Of a stretch of 64,000 bases of DNA, positions 36,905-45,318 are shown piece by piece. The position numbers were made by a program, and so were the translations under genes. The stretch is from positions 1 to 64,000 of the forward strand of contig WRPI01000005.1 in NCBI GenBank assembly GCA_009773395.1, in the 5' to 3' direction. The stretch comes from Hyphomonadaceae bacterium (GTDB lineage: Bacteria; Pseudomonadota; Alphaproteobacteria; Caulobacterales; Aquidulcibacteraceae). The notes beneath the pieces are model-generated. The model worked only from the letters and a program-made list of their open reading frames with translations, had not been told where the DNA came from and did not search any database. Each line of letters begins with the position of its first letter. Position 1 is the stretch's first letter.

Positions 36905-37759
36905 TTATCGAGGTTTTTGATACGTCAAAGTTGACCAAACATCGTGGCGAAACCGGTTAACTAAGACCAAGCCTTTTTGCGCATAAGCCCTGCGGATTGC
37001 TGGTTCTTGGGTGGTCAATAGCCCCGACAATATAATAAAGCCTCCTTTTCCAACACATTCACTCAAATCCCTTGATAATTTAATCAATGGTTTCATCAAT
37101 ATGTTAGCGAAAACCAAATCATAGCCGCATTTTTTGCGAATATTTGGCCTGCGGACGCCATTGGCAACATATGAAATTATGTTCTTGCTAATTTGGTTCA
37201 ATTTCATGTTTTCGCGCGCAACTGCTTCGGCTCGCGGGTCTATTTCAGTGGCTATAACTTTGGCACCAAGTTTCGCAGCCGCAATTGCCAAAACCGCCGA
37301 GCCAGTGCCGACATCGAGCACTTTGCGCGGCCTTGCATTGCGGCGTTTTAGGCGTTCCAGTCCCAACAAACAGCCCAATGTAGTGCCATGATGGCCGGTT
37401 CCAAATGCTTCACCCGCGTCGATAATAATTTCAATTTTTCCAGTGCGAGAAGTGCGGCGGTCATGGTCGCCAACAATCCGAAAACTGCCAGCTTTTACCG
37501 GTGGTAGGCCATCAAGCGACATTTTTATCCAGTCACTGTCTTCTAATGGGGCATAATTGGCGTCTAAATCTGGACAGCCAAGCGCCAAAGCGCCAATACC
37601 ATTTTGCGCCACAGACTGCTCATCGCAATAGGCCTCGAGCCGATATTGCCTGCGCTCAAGTTCATGCCATGAAACCGCGCCAAAACCGCCGATTTGATCG
37701 AGTAAATTGACCGCTTCCTCGATTGCCCCACGAGAGCCAATTGCATTAAGTAAAAACAT
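36905..37759 (-). CDS. prmA: Ribosomal protein L11 methyltransferase
   Basis: 284 residues. PrmA trimethylates lysines and the N terminus of ribosomal protein L11. Motifs: GTGHHGTTLGCLLGLE (SAM-binding approach), VLDVGTGSAVLAIAAAKLGA (motif I), VIATEIDPRAEAVARENMKLN (motif II) and LVFANILMKPLIKL, the variant of the NILAxPL catalytic motif. The SAM domain is complete and the N-terminal substrate domain has the usual length. Convergent with the hypothetical gene upstream in coordinates. Confidence 0.95.
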   Translation of the reverse strand: MFLLNAIGSRGAIEEAVNLLDQIGGFGAVSWHELERRQYRLEAYCDEQSVAQNGIGALALGCPDLDANYAPLEDSDWIKMSLDGLPPVKAGSFRIVGDHDRRTSRTGKIEIIIDAGEAFGTGHHGTTLGCLLGLERLKRRNARPRKVLDVGTGSAVLAIAAAKLGAKVIATEIDPRAEAVARENMKLNQISKNIISYVANGVRRPNIRKKCGYDLVFANILMKPLIKLSRDLSECVGKGGFIILSGLLTTQEPAIRRAYAQKGLVLVNRFRHDVWSTLTYQKPR

Positions 37760-37877
37760 GCGTTTGCACTATAATCTTCATGGCGGTTTGTCATCATTTT
37801 CGTGCATGTATTTGTGACAAGTGCATCCGACGCTATAGCTTCAAAATGCAATCAAATTGCATTGAAGAGATTGTGAC

Positions 37878-38471
37878 TTATGGGCAGCTAAGCCGCACCA
37901 ATGGATTTATCCCGCGTTCAGTTCCAGCGAAAGTCTCTTTAGCTAGCCCGCCACATTGATAGGCGACGCGATAATCCTTGGGACAACCAGAAGAGGGGTC
38001 ACCAATAACAGAATAGTCAACTTGGTAATCGCACGAAGATTTGCCATTGCATTGTTGTGCAATATGGCTAGTCACATTTCCACGTGTTACGCCTTGACAA
38101 TTCCCCCCATAAGTCGCCTCTGTCACCCGAATTGCGCCACTTCCCGCGCTTGGTGTGCTCGAATTGCTCATATTACCGGTGCACATACAACTATAGCTAG
38201 ACGCCCCGACTTCTCTGCCGCCCCAGCCAACCCAACAAGCATTTGACCATTCGGGCCGCAAATTATAGCCAGCGCGAAAGCCTTCTCCATTTTGATTTGC
38301 GGCGCAGACAAAGAAAGTCTGCCCGTTAATGTAGGTGCCGCTTACCACAGGCGACGAACCGGCGGCTCTACATACATTATCACATGACTGCCCTTGTCCG
38401 TTCACCCAAGATTGCCCCGAGGCCGTAGTAACAAGAGAAACAGCGATGCCAAAAGCAATTAACATTCGCAT
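37878..38471 (-). CDS. Secreted protein with SUEL-type (rhamnose/galactose-binding) lectin domain
   Basis: 197 residues with a signal peptide (RMLIAFGIAVSLVTTASGQ). Residues about 20-98 form a Cys-rich module (SCDNVCR, FVCAAN, NACWVGWGG, SYSCMC). Residues about 116-172 match the SUEL lectin pattern: VTEATYGGNC, then ISHIAQQCNGKSSC-like residues and a closing DYRVAYQC. SUEL domains are best known in animal egg lectins and latrophilins and bind rhamnose or galactose. Even Cys counts suggest disulfides in an exported protein. No anchor is seen, so it is either secreted freely or periplasmic. Confidence 0.75.
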   Translation of the reverse strand: MRMLIAFGIAVSLVTTASGQSWVNGQGQSCDNVCRAAGSSPVVSGTYINGQTFFVCAANQNGEGFRAGYNLRPEWSNACWVGWGGREVGASSYSCMCTGNMSNSSTPSAGSGAIRVTEATYGGNCQGVTRGNVTSHIAQQCNGKSSCDYQVDYSVIGDPSSGCPKDYRVAYQCGGLAKETFAGTERGINPLVRLSCP

Positions 38472-38765
38472 TGCTTTGCTCCTTTTATCTTGCGATTTAA
38501 CGGCGCAAAGACCACCGCCTTCATCGCGCTATGTTAATCGGGATAAAACACCCATCAACCTTGTCAAAATACTGCCAAAAAGCGGCTGAGTCTAACGATT
38601 TACTCATCAGTAACAAAGTTTCAAAAATGAAGGTGAAGTTGCTAAGCGCGAAATAGCAAATTGCGAAATGCAGCAGCGAAAGTGATTTTTTTTTGCCATC
38701 GAATTAGACCTCACCCCTTGGAATATGACGAGCCAAGCATTAGATGGAAGCAATTGGGGAAAGAA

Positions 38766-39500
38766 ATGAAATTTGTGCCGCGCCTTTTTGTTGATGATAT
38801 GCTCGGTGCGGGCGTTGAAATTGAAATTTCCAAGGCCCATTGCCATTATTTATTTAATGTCTTGCGCCTTGAAAAGGGTGAGAGTTTTCTTGCATTCGAT
38901 GGCAAAAATGGCGAATGGCGAATTGAAATTATTGAAGCCTCTAAGAAACATGGCGTGGGCAAGTGCGCCACACAAACGCGGGCTCAAGACACACTTCCCA
39001 ATCTCACACTCTATTTCGCGCCAATCAAAGGCCATCGCAATGATGCGATAATCGAAAAAGCCACTGAACTAGGGGCCGCCCACATCGTGCCGATTATCAC
39101 CGAACATACAATTGTTCGTAAAACCAATACCGAAAAAATGCGGCAAATTGTGATTGAAGCAGCGCAGCAATGCGAACGGCTTTGCGTCCCACAAATTCAC
39201 GAGCCAATTTCGTTGGAACAATTATTGGCAAATTTGGACAAGAACCAAACAATTATTTTTGCCGACGAAGCAGGGGAGGGGCATTTTGATGCCCATTCGC
39301 TCGCAAATGCTTCGGAATCCATTGGTTTGCTGGTCGGGCCAGAAGGTGGATTTTCCAGCAGCGAACGCGAAATGATTCGTGATTGCAAACAAGCAATTGC
39401 AACCTCTTTTGGCAAAAGGATTTTACGCGCCGATACCGCAACTTATGCAGGTCTAACCCTTATCCAAGCATTATGGGGCGATTGGAAAAAGCAAACATAA
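38766..39500 (+). CDS. rsmE: 16S rRNA m3U1498 methyltransferase
   Basis: 244 residues from MKFVPRLF; the longer frame to 38661 is AT-rich leader. A GGGGAAAG ribosome site precedes the ATG. RsmE is a SPOUT enzyme that N3-methylates U1498 of 16S rRNA. Visible: an N-terminal PUA-like domain (YLFNVLRLEKGE), EKATELGAAHIVPIITEHT, QQCERLCVPQI, and the knot with LLVGPEGGFSSSE and RILRADTATYAGLTLIQ. Followed 63 bp downstream by gshA, possibly as one unit. Confidence 0.96.
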   Translation: MKFVPRLFVDDMLGAGVEIEISKAHCHYLFNVLRLEKGESFLAFDGKNGEWRIEIIEASKKHGVGKCATQTRAQDTLPNLTLYFAPIKGHRNDAIIEKATELGAAHIVPIITEHTIVRKTNTEKMRQIVIEAAQQCERLCVPQIHEPISLEQLLANLDKNQTIIFADEAGEGHFDAHSLANASESIGLLVGPEGGFSSSEREMIRDCKQAIATSFGKRILRADTATYAGLTLIQALWGDWKKQT

Positions 39501-39563
39501 CAAATTTCCATTTGCAATTTCATCAAAATAATAATTATTGTCATTTCCAAAAGAAAGAAATCC

Positions 39564-40925
39564 ATGCCTGAATTCGATAAATACTCCCCTATTCAAAACT
39601 TCGACGATTTGCTGCACAGCTTCCAAAAGGGGTGCAAACCGAAATCCAAATGGCGCATTGGCACCGAGCATGAAAAATTTGGCTTCTACAAAGGCAGCAA
39701 TTTGCCAGTGCCCTATGAAGGCGATAATGGCATTGAGGCATTATTATTAGGCATGAAAAATGGTGCCAATTGGAACGGCATTTATGAGGGTGATAAAATA
39801 ATAGGTCTGGTTGATGGTATGGCGTCAATAACGCTTGAACCAGGTGGGCAGTTTGAATTGTCTGGCGCGCCGCTTTCGAGTATTCACGAAACTTGCAAAG
39901 AAATTGCCCAGCATTTGAAATGCGTCCGCCGTGTAGCTGACCCGCTCAATATCGGCTTTTTGGGGCTTGGGTTTCAGCCACTTACAGCGCTTGAAGACGT
40001 GCCGATGATGCCCAAGGGCCGCTATCAAATTATGAAAGCCTATATGGCCAAAGTTGGGCGTTTGGGGCGGCAAATGATGTTCCGTTCCTGCACTGTGCAG
40101 GTCAATTTGGACTATTCTTCCGAAGCCGATATGGCGCAAAAATACCGCACATCAATGGCATTACAGCCAATTGCAACCGCGCTTTTTGCCAATTCACCAT
40201 TTGCCGAGGGCAGAGCCAATGGCTATCAATCCTACCGCGCGCAAGTTTGGACTGATACTGATCCTGATCGCACTGGCACATTGCCATTTGCGTTCAAAAA
40301 GGATTTTGGCTTCGCTGATTATGCCAATTATGCGCTTGATGTGCCGATGTATTTTGTCAAGCGGGACGGTATTTATCATGATGTTTCGGGCCATAGCTTC
40401 CACGATTTTATGGCTGGCAAACTTCAAGGATTTGAAGGGCAATTGCCGACCATGAGTGATTGGGAAGACCATTTGACAACTTTGTTCCCCGAAGTTCGCT
40501 TGAAATCCTTCCTCGAAATGCGCGGCGCCGATGGCGGCCCGTGGTCGCGGCTTTGTGCGCTGCCTACCTTGTTTGTTGGGCTTTTATATGACCAAGGGGC
40601 ATTGGACGCGGCGAGCGAACTTTGCAAAGATTGGGATTTTGCCGATGTTGAAGGCTTAAGGCGGGCAGTGCCGTTTTTGGGCATGGACGCCAAAATTCGC
40701 GGTCGCCGAGTGCAGGAAATTGCAATCGAAATGTTAGAAATCGCCAGAGCAGGCTTAAATGCCAGAAATGCACTTAATGATGCGGGCGATAATGAAACTG
40801 GGTTCTTGACTGAATTGGAAGAAATTGCACGAACCGGAAAATCGCCTGCGCAAAGTCTCTTGAATAAATATGAAGGCGAATGGGCGCGCGATATAGGCAA
40901 AATATACGAAAACTGCGCTTATTAA
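39564..40925 (+). CDS. gshA: Glutamate-cysteine ligase, alphaproteobacterial/plant (GCS2) type
   Basis: 453 residues. It joins glutamate and cysteine with ATP, the first step of glutathione synthesis. RIGTEHEKFGFYKG (about 30-43) and SITLEPGGQFELSGAP (about 88-103) are the ATP/Mg-binding core of the GCS2 class, which plants share with alphaproteobacteria. FRSCTVQVNLDY, LPFAFKKDFGFADYANYALDVPMYF and FPEVRLKSFLEMRGADGGPW are further family stretches. Length as expected. Same strand as rsmE, convergent with the next gene. Confidence 0.96.
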   Translation: MPEFDKYSPIQNFDDLLHSFQKGCKPKSKWRIGTEHEKFGFYKGSNLPVPYEGDNGIEALLLGMKNGANWNGIYEGDKIIGLVDGMASITLEPGGQFELSGAPLSSIHETCKEIAQHLKCVRRVADPLNIGFLGLGFQPLTALEDVPMMPKGRYQIMKAYMAKVGRLGRQMMFRSCTVQVNLDYSSEADMAQKYRTSMALQPIATALFANSPFAEGRANGYQSYRAQVWTDTDPDRTGTLPFAFKKDFGFADYANYALDVPMYFVKRDGIYHDVSGHSFHDFMAGKLQGFEGQLPTMSDWEDHLTTLFPEVRLKSFLEMRGADGGPWSRLCALPTLFVGLLYDQGALDAASELCKDWDFADVEGLRRAVPFLGMDAKIRGRRVQEIAIEMLEIARAGLNARNALNDAGDNETGFLTELEEIARTGKSPAQSLLNKYEGEWARDIGKIYENCAY

Positions 40926-40944
40926 ATCAATGAATGAAGCCACA

Positions 40945-41571
40945 CTAACTCGCTTTTGCTGCCTTCTCCAATATCTCTAAGGCGTGTTCTAGTGAGTGGG
41001 GCGGCGAATGATTGACTATCTCCGCTTCCATCAATTGGTTGATTTCCACGTCGGTCGCTTTCGGATATCCTTTGCGATAACTTTTCAGCGCGTCCAGCAG
41101 CCAAGGTTGCGCTTGTTCCATTGTCGGCGGATATCCCGCCGCTACCAATTGTTGCGTTGTAAATTTCATATAACAAGTTTCAACGCGCAATTCCTCTACT
41201 CGCTTCAGCAGATATTGTTTCTCCTGCGGGTCTTCCTCCACTTGCGCCAGTGCTTCTAACCCCGCCGCCATCGCTAAGCGCATTGGGCGCGGGAAATTCA
41301 TCTGGGATTCTTTTTTCACCTTCGTGTCCAGCAATTGTGCAAATGTTAGCTTGTGTTGTGCGGCTCTCATCAGTATTTCGTTAGCGTGTTCCAGTGAGTG
41401 AGGCGGATATCGATTGACTATTGTTGCTTCCAACATTTGGTTGACTTCCGCCTCGCTCGCCTTGGGATAGCCCGTGCGAATATCCCTCAAGACTTCATTC
41501 AACCAAGGCTGGGCCTGCTCCATTGTCGGCGGATATCCCGCCGCGACCAATTGTTGCGATGTAAATTTCAT
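40945..41571 (-). CDS. Unknown protein with tandem internal duplication
   Basis: 208 residues made of two copies of a roughly 74-residue unit (1-74 and 135-208) that begins MKF(T)xQQLVAAGYPPTMEQ and contains GYPKA and PPHSLEHA(N/L)EIL. A spacer of about 60 residues lies between (RPMRLAMAAGLEALAQVEEDPQEKQYLLKRVEELRVE is helical). The second copy also opens with a Met codon at 41169, so this may be a fused tandem gene duplication. DNA identity between copies is high over the first 55 bases. No signal peptide, no recognised family; likely small helical bundles. The two PPHSLEHA segments are the best candidates for a functional surface. Confidence 0.75.
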   Translation of the reverse strand: MKFTSQQLVAAGYPPTMEQAQPWLNEVLRDIRTGYPKASEAEVNQMLEATIVNRYPPHSLEHANEILMRAAQHKLTFAQLLDTKVKKESQMNFPRPMRLAMAAGLEALAQVEEDPQEKQYLLKRVEELRVETCYMKFTTQQLVAAGYPPTMEQAQPWLLDALKSYRKGYPKATDVEINQLMEAEIVNHSPPHSLEHALEILEKAAKAS

Positions 41572-41760
41572 CTTTTAGTTTACCGCTCTTTACAATCACT
41601 ATCCAAAGCGCTTTTTAAACAAATATGTCAATAATATCATTTTGTCTTTTTAAATCCAATACACATCTTGCCAAATCGACTTATTTGATAATTTGAACAA
41701 AACAGGTGACTTTCATTTTAAATTGTGACCAGTTAAAAAACAACAAAAGGAGAAAATAAC

Positions 41761-42180
41761 ATGGACTTAAGCGGTTTTAGAATTGGCGAATTATCGATCG
41801 AAATGACTGTGCTTTTATTGGCGGTGATATTGGGCATGCTGCATGTCCTTGGGCAGTCGTTAAGTGGTTATTTAGATCGCGGCACAAAATGGGCGCTTGG
41901 CCTTCGCGATGATGCGCCGCCGCTTTCAATTACGGCTGCGCGGATTGAGCGCGCCTCCACCAATTTCAAAGAAAATTTCCCGATTTTTATCGCGCTAATG
42001 CTGATTGTCGAAATCACAGGAAAATCGAACGGCATCACGCAAGCAATGGCGGTGACGTGGCTTGGGGCAAGGACATTATATTACCCAATTTATGCCCTTG
42101 GCTCGAAACTACGACCATATATTTACACGGTTTCGGTTTTTGCAGTTTTCACAATACTATTCCAATTATTCACTAACTAA
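41761..42180 (+). CDS. MAPEG-family membrane protein
   Basis: 139 residues with four hydrophobic helices. The core ITAARIERASTNFKENFPIF matches the MAPEG signature (R-x-x-R-x-x-x-N-x-x-E), here RIERASTNFKENF. WLGARTLYYPIYALG is the C-terminal signature. Family members are glutathione- or eicosanoid-linked trimeric membrane enzymes; in bacteria the role is usually unknown. AAGGAG ribosome site. Whether it uses glutathione made by nearby gshA is unproven. Confidence 0.92.
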   Translation: MDLSGFRIGELSIEMTVLLLAVILGMLHVLGQSLSGYLDRGTKWALGLRDDAPPLSITAARIERASTNFKENFPIFIALMLIVEITGKSNGITQAMAVTWLGARTLYYPIYALGSKLRPYIYTVSVFAVFTILFQLFTN

Positions 42181-42296
42181 TCTAGCAATTATCAAAGCCA
42201 ATGCCGCAATGTGTAGTGGGGGCTTGTCGCCCTCTCATTTCTGTGGTCATTTGGGGCAAATATTTCATTACATAAAAAGTTCGGGGATAATATAAT

Positions 42297-44060
42297 ATGT
42301 TCGGTTTAGTTATTGATGCTGGCATCATAATCACTCTGGTCACTATGGCCATTGTAGGTATGCAATTGCGCACGCATCCGCGTGGTTTGGTAATTTTGTT
42401 CTTCGCAGAAATGTGGGAGCGTTTTTCATATTATGGAATGCGCGGCCTTTTGGTATTTTTCATGACCCAGCATTTCCTGTTTTCAGATGACGCCGCAGCC
42501 AGCCAATATGGTTCTTACACTTCTTTGGTATATTTAGTGCCGCTAATCGGTGGCATGTTGGCAGACAGACTTTTGGGAACCCGCAAAGCAATTGCGTTTG
42601 GCGCATTATTATTGGTCGCGGGTCATACCGCAATGGCAATTGAGGGCCAACCGAATACGCAAATCTTGAGCTATCAAGGCGCAAAATACGAATTCAATGT
42701 TGAAGGTCGCGGTGCAGACCGTGAGGTTAGACTTCAAGTTGGTGATAATAAATATGATTGGGGCGCATCTACTGATGGGGGCCTTGAAATCAAAGGCCTT
42801 CCAAAAGACGCGCCAATTCCTTCGGTTTTGCCAAAAGGCAGCTATGAATTGGAAATCGCAGGCAGGCAGCCGTTCTTTGAAGCTATGTTCTATACAGCTC
42901 TTTCCTTGATTATTCTGGGGGTTGGTTTCCTCAAAGCAAATATTTCGGCAATTGTTGGCCAGCTTTATCCCAAAGATGACCCAAGACGAGATCCTGGGTT
43001 TACGCTCTATTATTACGGCATCAACCTTGGCGCATTCTGGGCGGCAATTCTCTGCGGCTTCTTGGGGCAGAATATTGGTTGGTGGGCCGGTTTCGGCGCG
43101 GCTGGCATTGGTATGGCTCTGGGCTTTGTGGTTTTCGTGTGGGGCAAACCTTTGCTTGAAGGCCACGGCGAGCCGCCAAAACCCGAAGTTTTGAAGCAAA
43201 AACTTTTTGGGCCAATCAATAAAGAATGGGCCGTATATTTGGGAACCATACCTGCGCTTTATTTGATTTACTTATTGGTGCAACATAATGACATTGTTGG
43301 CTGGATGTTGAGCTTGGTTTCAATAGGAATGATGATTTTCTTCTTCATTCAAATCACCCAAAAATGCACAAAGGAAGAGGGCGGGCGGCTTATACTGGCG
43401 CTTATTTTGATTTCCGCATCGGTTGTATTCTGGACATTATTTGAACAAGCTGGAACTTCACTTAACTTATTTGCCGAGCGCAATACTAATTTGGCACTTC
43501 CAGGCGGCGGCGCAATGACTGCGGCGCAAACCCAAAGTTTCAATTCTGGCTTTATCCTTATGCTGGTTCCAGTGTTTTCGGCATTGTGGGCATTTTTGGG
43601 AAGCCGCAATATGGATCCAAATCCAGTTTTGAAATTCTCAATTGCCTTGTTGCAAGTCGGGCTTTCATTTTTGATACTGGTGTGGGGCGCGCAATTTGCC
43701 GACGCGCAATATCGTATTCCGCTTATGTTCTTGATTGTGGCGTATCTAATTCAAACTACTGGTGAATTATGCTTAAGCCCAGTTGGCTTGTCTTGGATGA
43801 CCAAACTATCAACACCCACCGTTATTTCAACCTTGATGGCGACTTGGTTCTTGTCATCTTCATGGGCCCAATATTTGGGCGGCTATGTGGCAAAACTCGC
43901 GTCAGTGGAAACAGTTGCGGGCCAAGTTCTTGATCCGGCTGCGGCACTTGCCACATATGTTGATGTGTTCGGTCAATTGGGTTGGTGGACAATTGGTATT
44001 GGCATCGCACTCGGTGTGGCCTCGCCATTCTTGAAAAAATTGGCGCATGGCGTGAAATAG
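42297..44060 (+). CDS. POT-family proton-dependent peptide transporter
   Basis: 587 residues with about 13-14 helices. The N-terminal motif AEMWERFSYYGMRGLL (about 38-53) is the E-x-x-E-R-F-x-Y-Y-G proton-coupling motif of di/tripeptide transporters. ANISAIVGQLYPKDDPRRDPGFTLYYYGINLGAF is the second POT signature. An insertion of about 80 soluble residues (about 115-195, GQPNTQILSY to LEIAGRQPFF) lies between helices 3 and 4, an extracytoplasmic beta-like segment absent from textbook members. Imports peptides with protons. An extra hydrophobic N-terminal stretch means MQLRTHP (21 codons in) could be the true start. A terminator follows. Confidence 0.93.
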   Translation: MFGLVIDAGIIITLVTMAIVGMQLRTHPRGLVILFFAEMWERFSYYGMRGLLVFFMTQHFLFSDDAAASQYGSYTSLVYLVPLIGGMLADRLLGTRKAIAFGALLLVAGHTAMAIEGQPNTQILSYQGAKYEFNVEGRGADREVRLQVGDNKYDWGASTDGGLEIKGLPKDAPIPSVLPKGSYELEIAGRQPFFEAMFYTALSLIILGVGFLKANISAIVGQLYPKDDPRRDPGFTLYYYGINLGAFWAAILCGFLGQNIGWWAGFGAAGIGMALGFVVFVWGKPLLEGHGEPPKPEVLKQKLFGPINKEWAVYLGTIPALYLIYLLVQHNDIVGWMLSLVSIGMMIFFFIQITQKCTKEEGGRLILALILISASVVFWTLFEQAGTSLNLFAERNTNLALPGGGAMTAAQTQSFNSGFILMLVPVFSALWAFLGSRNMDPNPVLKFSIALLQVGLSFLILVWGAQFADAQYRIPLMFLIVAYLIQTTGELCLSPVGLSWMTKLSTPTVISTLMATWFLSSSWAQYLGGYVAKLASVETVAGQVLDPAAALATYVDVFGQLGWWTIGIGIALGVASPFLKKLAHGVK

Positions 44061-44083
44061 GCTGTCAAACACGAACAAAAATG

Positions 44084-44117
44084 AAGCGCCATTTCGTTTG
44101 AGATGGCGCTTTTTTTT
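44084..44117 (+). terminator. Rho-independent terminator after the peptide transporter
   Basis: AAGCGCCAT / ATGGCGCTT stem with a 10-nt loop and eight Ts, 23 bp beyond the transporter stop. Confidence 0.88.
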
Positions 44118-44133
44118 GATTTATAGACGATAT

Positions 44134-45249
44134 TTATTGACGTGGCGTGTTGCGCAGGCCCTTGTCTTCAGCTTCAATCTCTTGAGAGTTAATCGCTATT
44201 GAAACTTCGCCACTGCTTTGCTTTGAAGTAGTTCCGAGTGGGTGGAGTGTGCCGTTTAATGCGGCAGTCATATCCTCGATCGACTGTTCAAAGCTGGGCG
44301 CGGTTATGTAACCACGATAAGTGTGGTGACCTGCACCATTGACGCCGATTAGCATAACCGAAAATCCGCTCGCGCGCTCGGCACCTTTCATGTCAGTTTT
44401 AAGCATTTCGACAAGCGGCGTGCCATTGCTCGCTTCTGGTTCAACGGAAAGATACCGATCATCGGCGCGATACCTTAAGACTAGATTTTGACTACTTCCA
44501 CGCGTCAATACAAGAGTGCAGGCGTTTGGACGTGGCGCGTTCGTTGGGTTCGCACTTAACGGCTCGAAGGATGCAGCTGATAAAACACCACCATACAAAG
44601 CGACCACGGCTCCGTCCGCAAGTCTTGCCCGCCTATTTGGCGCTGCTAGCATAGCAGCACAGGCAGCGCGGTTTTCAACAGCTTCTATTTGTAGTGCAGC
44701 AAACTCGGCAGCGGCGGCCTCAATAGCCGTGGCATTATCTTGATATGTTTGGCGGATTTTCAAACGAAAACCGTCGCGATCAAGAAGTGTAATCGCATTA
44801 TAGAGATTAGAACCAGCCTGGGTTGCTTCAAGCCTAATGGCTTGCGAGGCAATATTGCCAAAAATAACTGAAGGCGCGGTTTGAACAATTTCGCCGCCCG
44901 CCGATTTTTCGGTGAGTATTGGGCGGCCAATTGTATTCAATTCGTTTGTTTGACTGTCAGCTGCAGGGTAATAATAAACTGACAATAAGTTCGCGCTGTT
45001 CGGAACAAAATATGTGCATGAAACATTATTAGCCGCGTATTCGTGGCCATGTAATAGAGCGTAATTTCCTACCAAGGATTCTGGACATTTCAAACGAGTT
45101 ATTATGTGGCGATGTGCAGCTCCGTTTTCAGATGGCTCAGCCCAATTCCCCCGCATTCTTATGCCGCTTTGCGCCCATGCCAAATGCGGCAGACCGCTTA
45201 CAATCGCGATTATGCATACCAGAACTTTGTGCCGTTCATTCGCCTTCAT
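44134..45249 (-). CDS. Secreted protein of unknown function
   Basis: 371 residues. Signal peptide with hydrophobic core VLVCIIAIVSGLPHLAWAQ. The mature protein is beta-rich with four scattered Cys; a helical Ala/Glu-rich stretch (IEAAAAEFAALQIEAVENRAACAAM, about 182-206) divides it. No domain is recognised. It sits 69 bp from the start side of a TonB-dependent receptor on the same strand, so the two may be co-transcribed and it could be an accessory periplasmic protein. That is only positional. Confidence 0.7.
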   Translation of the reverse strand: MKANERHKVLVCIIAIVSGLPHLAWAQSGIRMRGNWAEPSENGAAHRHIITRLKCPESLVGNYALLHGHEYAANNVSCTYFVPNSANLLSVYYYPAADSQTNELNTIGRPILTEKSAGGEIVQTAPSVIFGNIASQAIRLEATQAGSNLYNAITLLDRDGFRLKIRQTYQDNATAIEAAAAEFAALQIEAVENRAACAAMLAAPNRRARLADGAVVALYGGVLSAASFEPLSANPTNAPRPNACTLVLTRGSSQNLVLRYRADDRYLSVEPEASNGTPLVEMLKTDMKGAERASGFSVMLIGVNGAGHHTYRGYITAPSFEQSIEDMTAALNGTLHPLGTTSKQSSGEVSIAINSQEIEAEDKGLRNTPRQ

Positions 45250-45318
45250 GTTCGTCCCCTTTTGGTGCTTAGAGCAATATACGCATGTTGCACATCAAAA
45301 TGGGATTGCCAATACTGA

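Noticed and set aside
37839-37867. Hairpin CTTCA..TGAAG as a terminator of the SUEL-lectin gene
   Set aside because: Imperfect stem with no T-tract on the minus strand; not listed as a feature.
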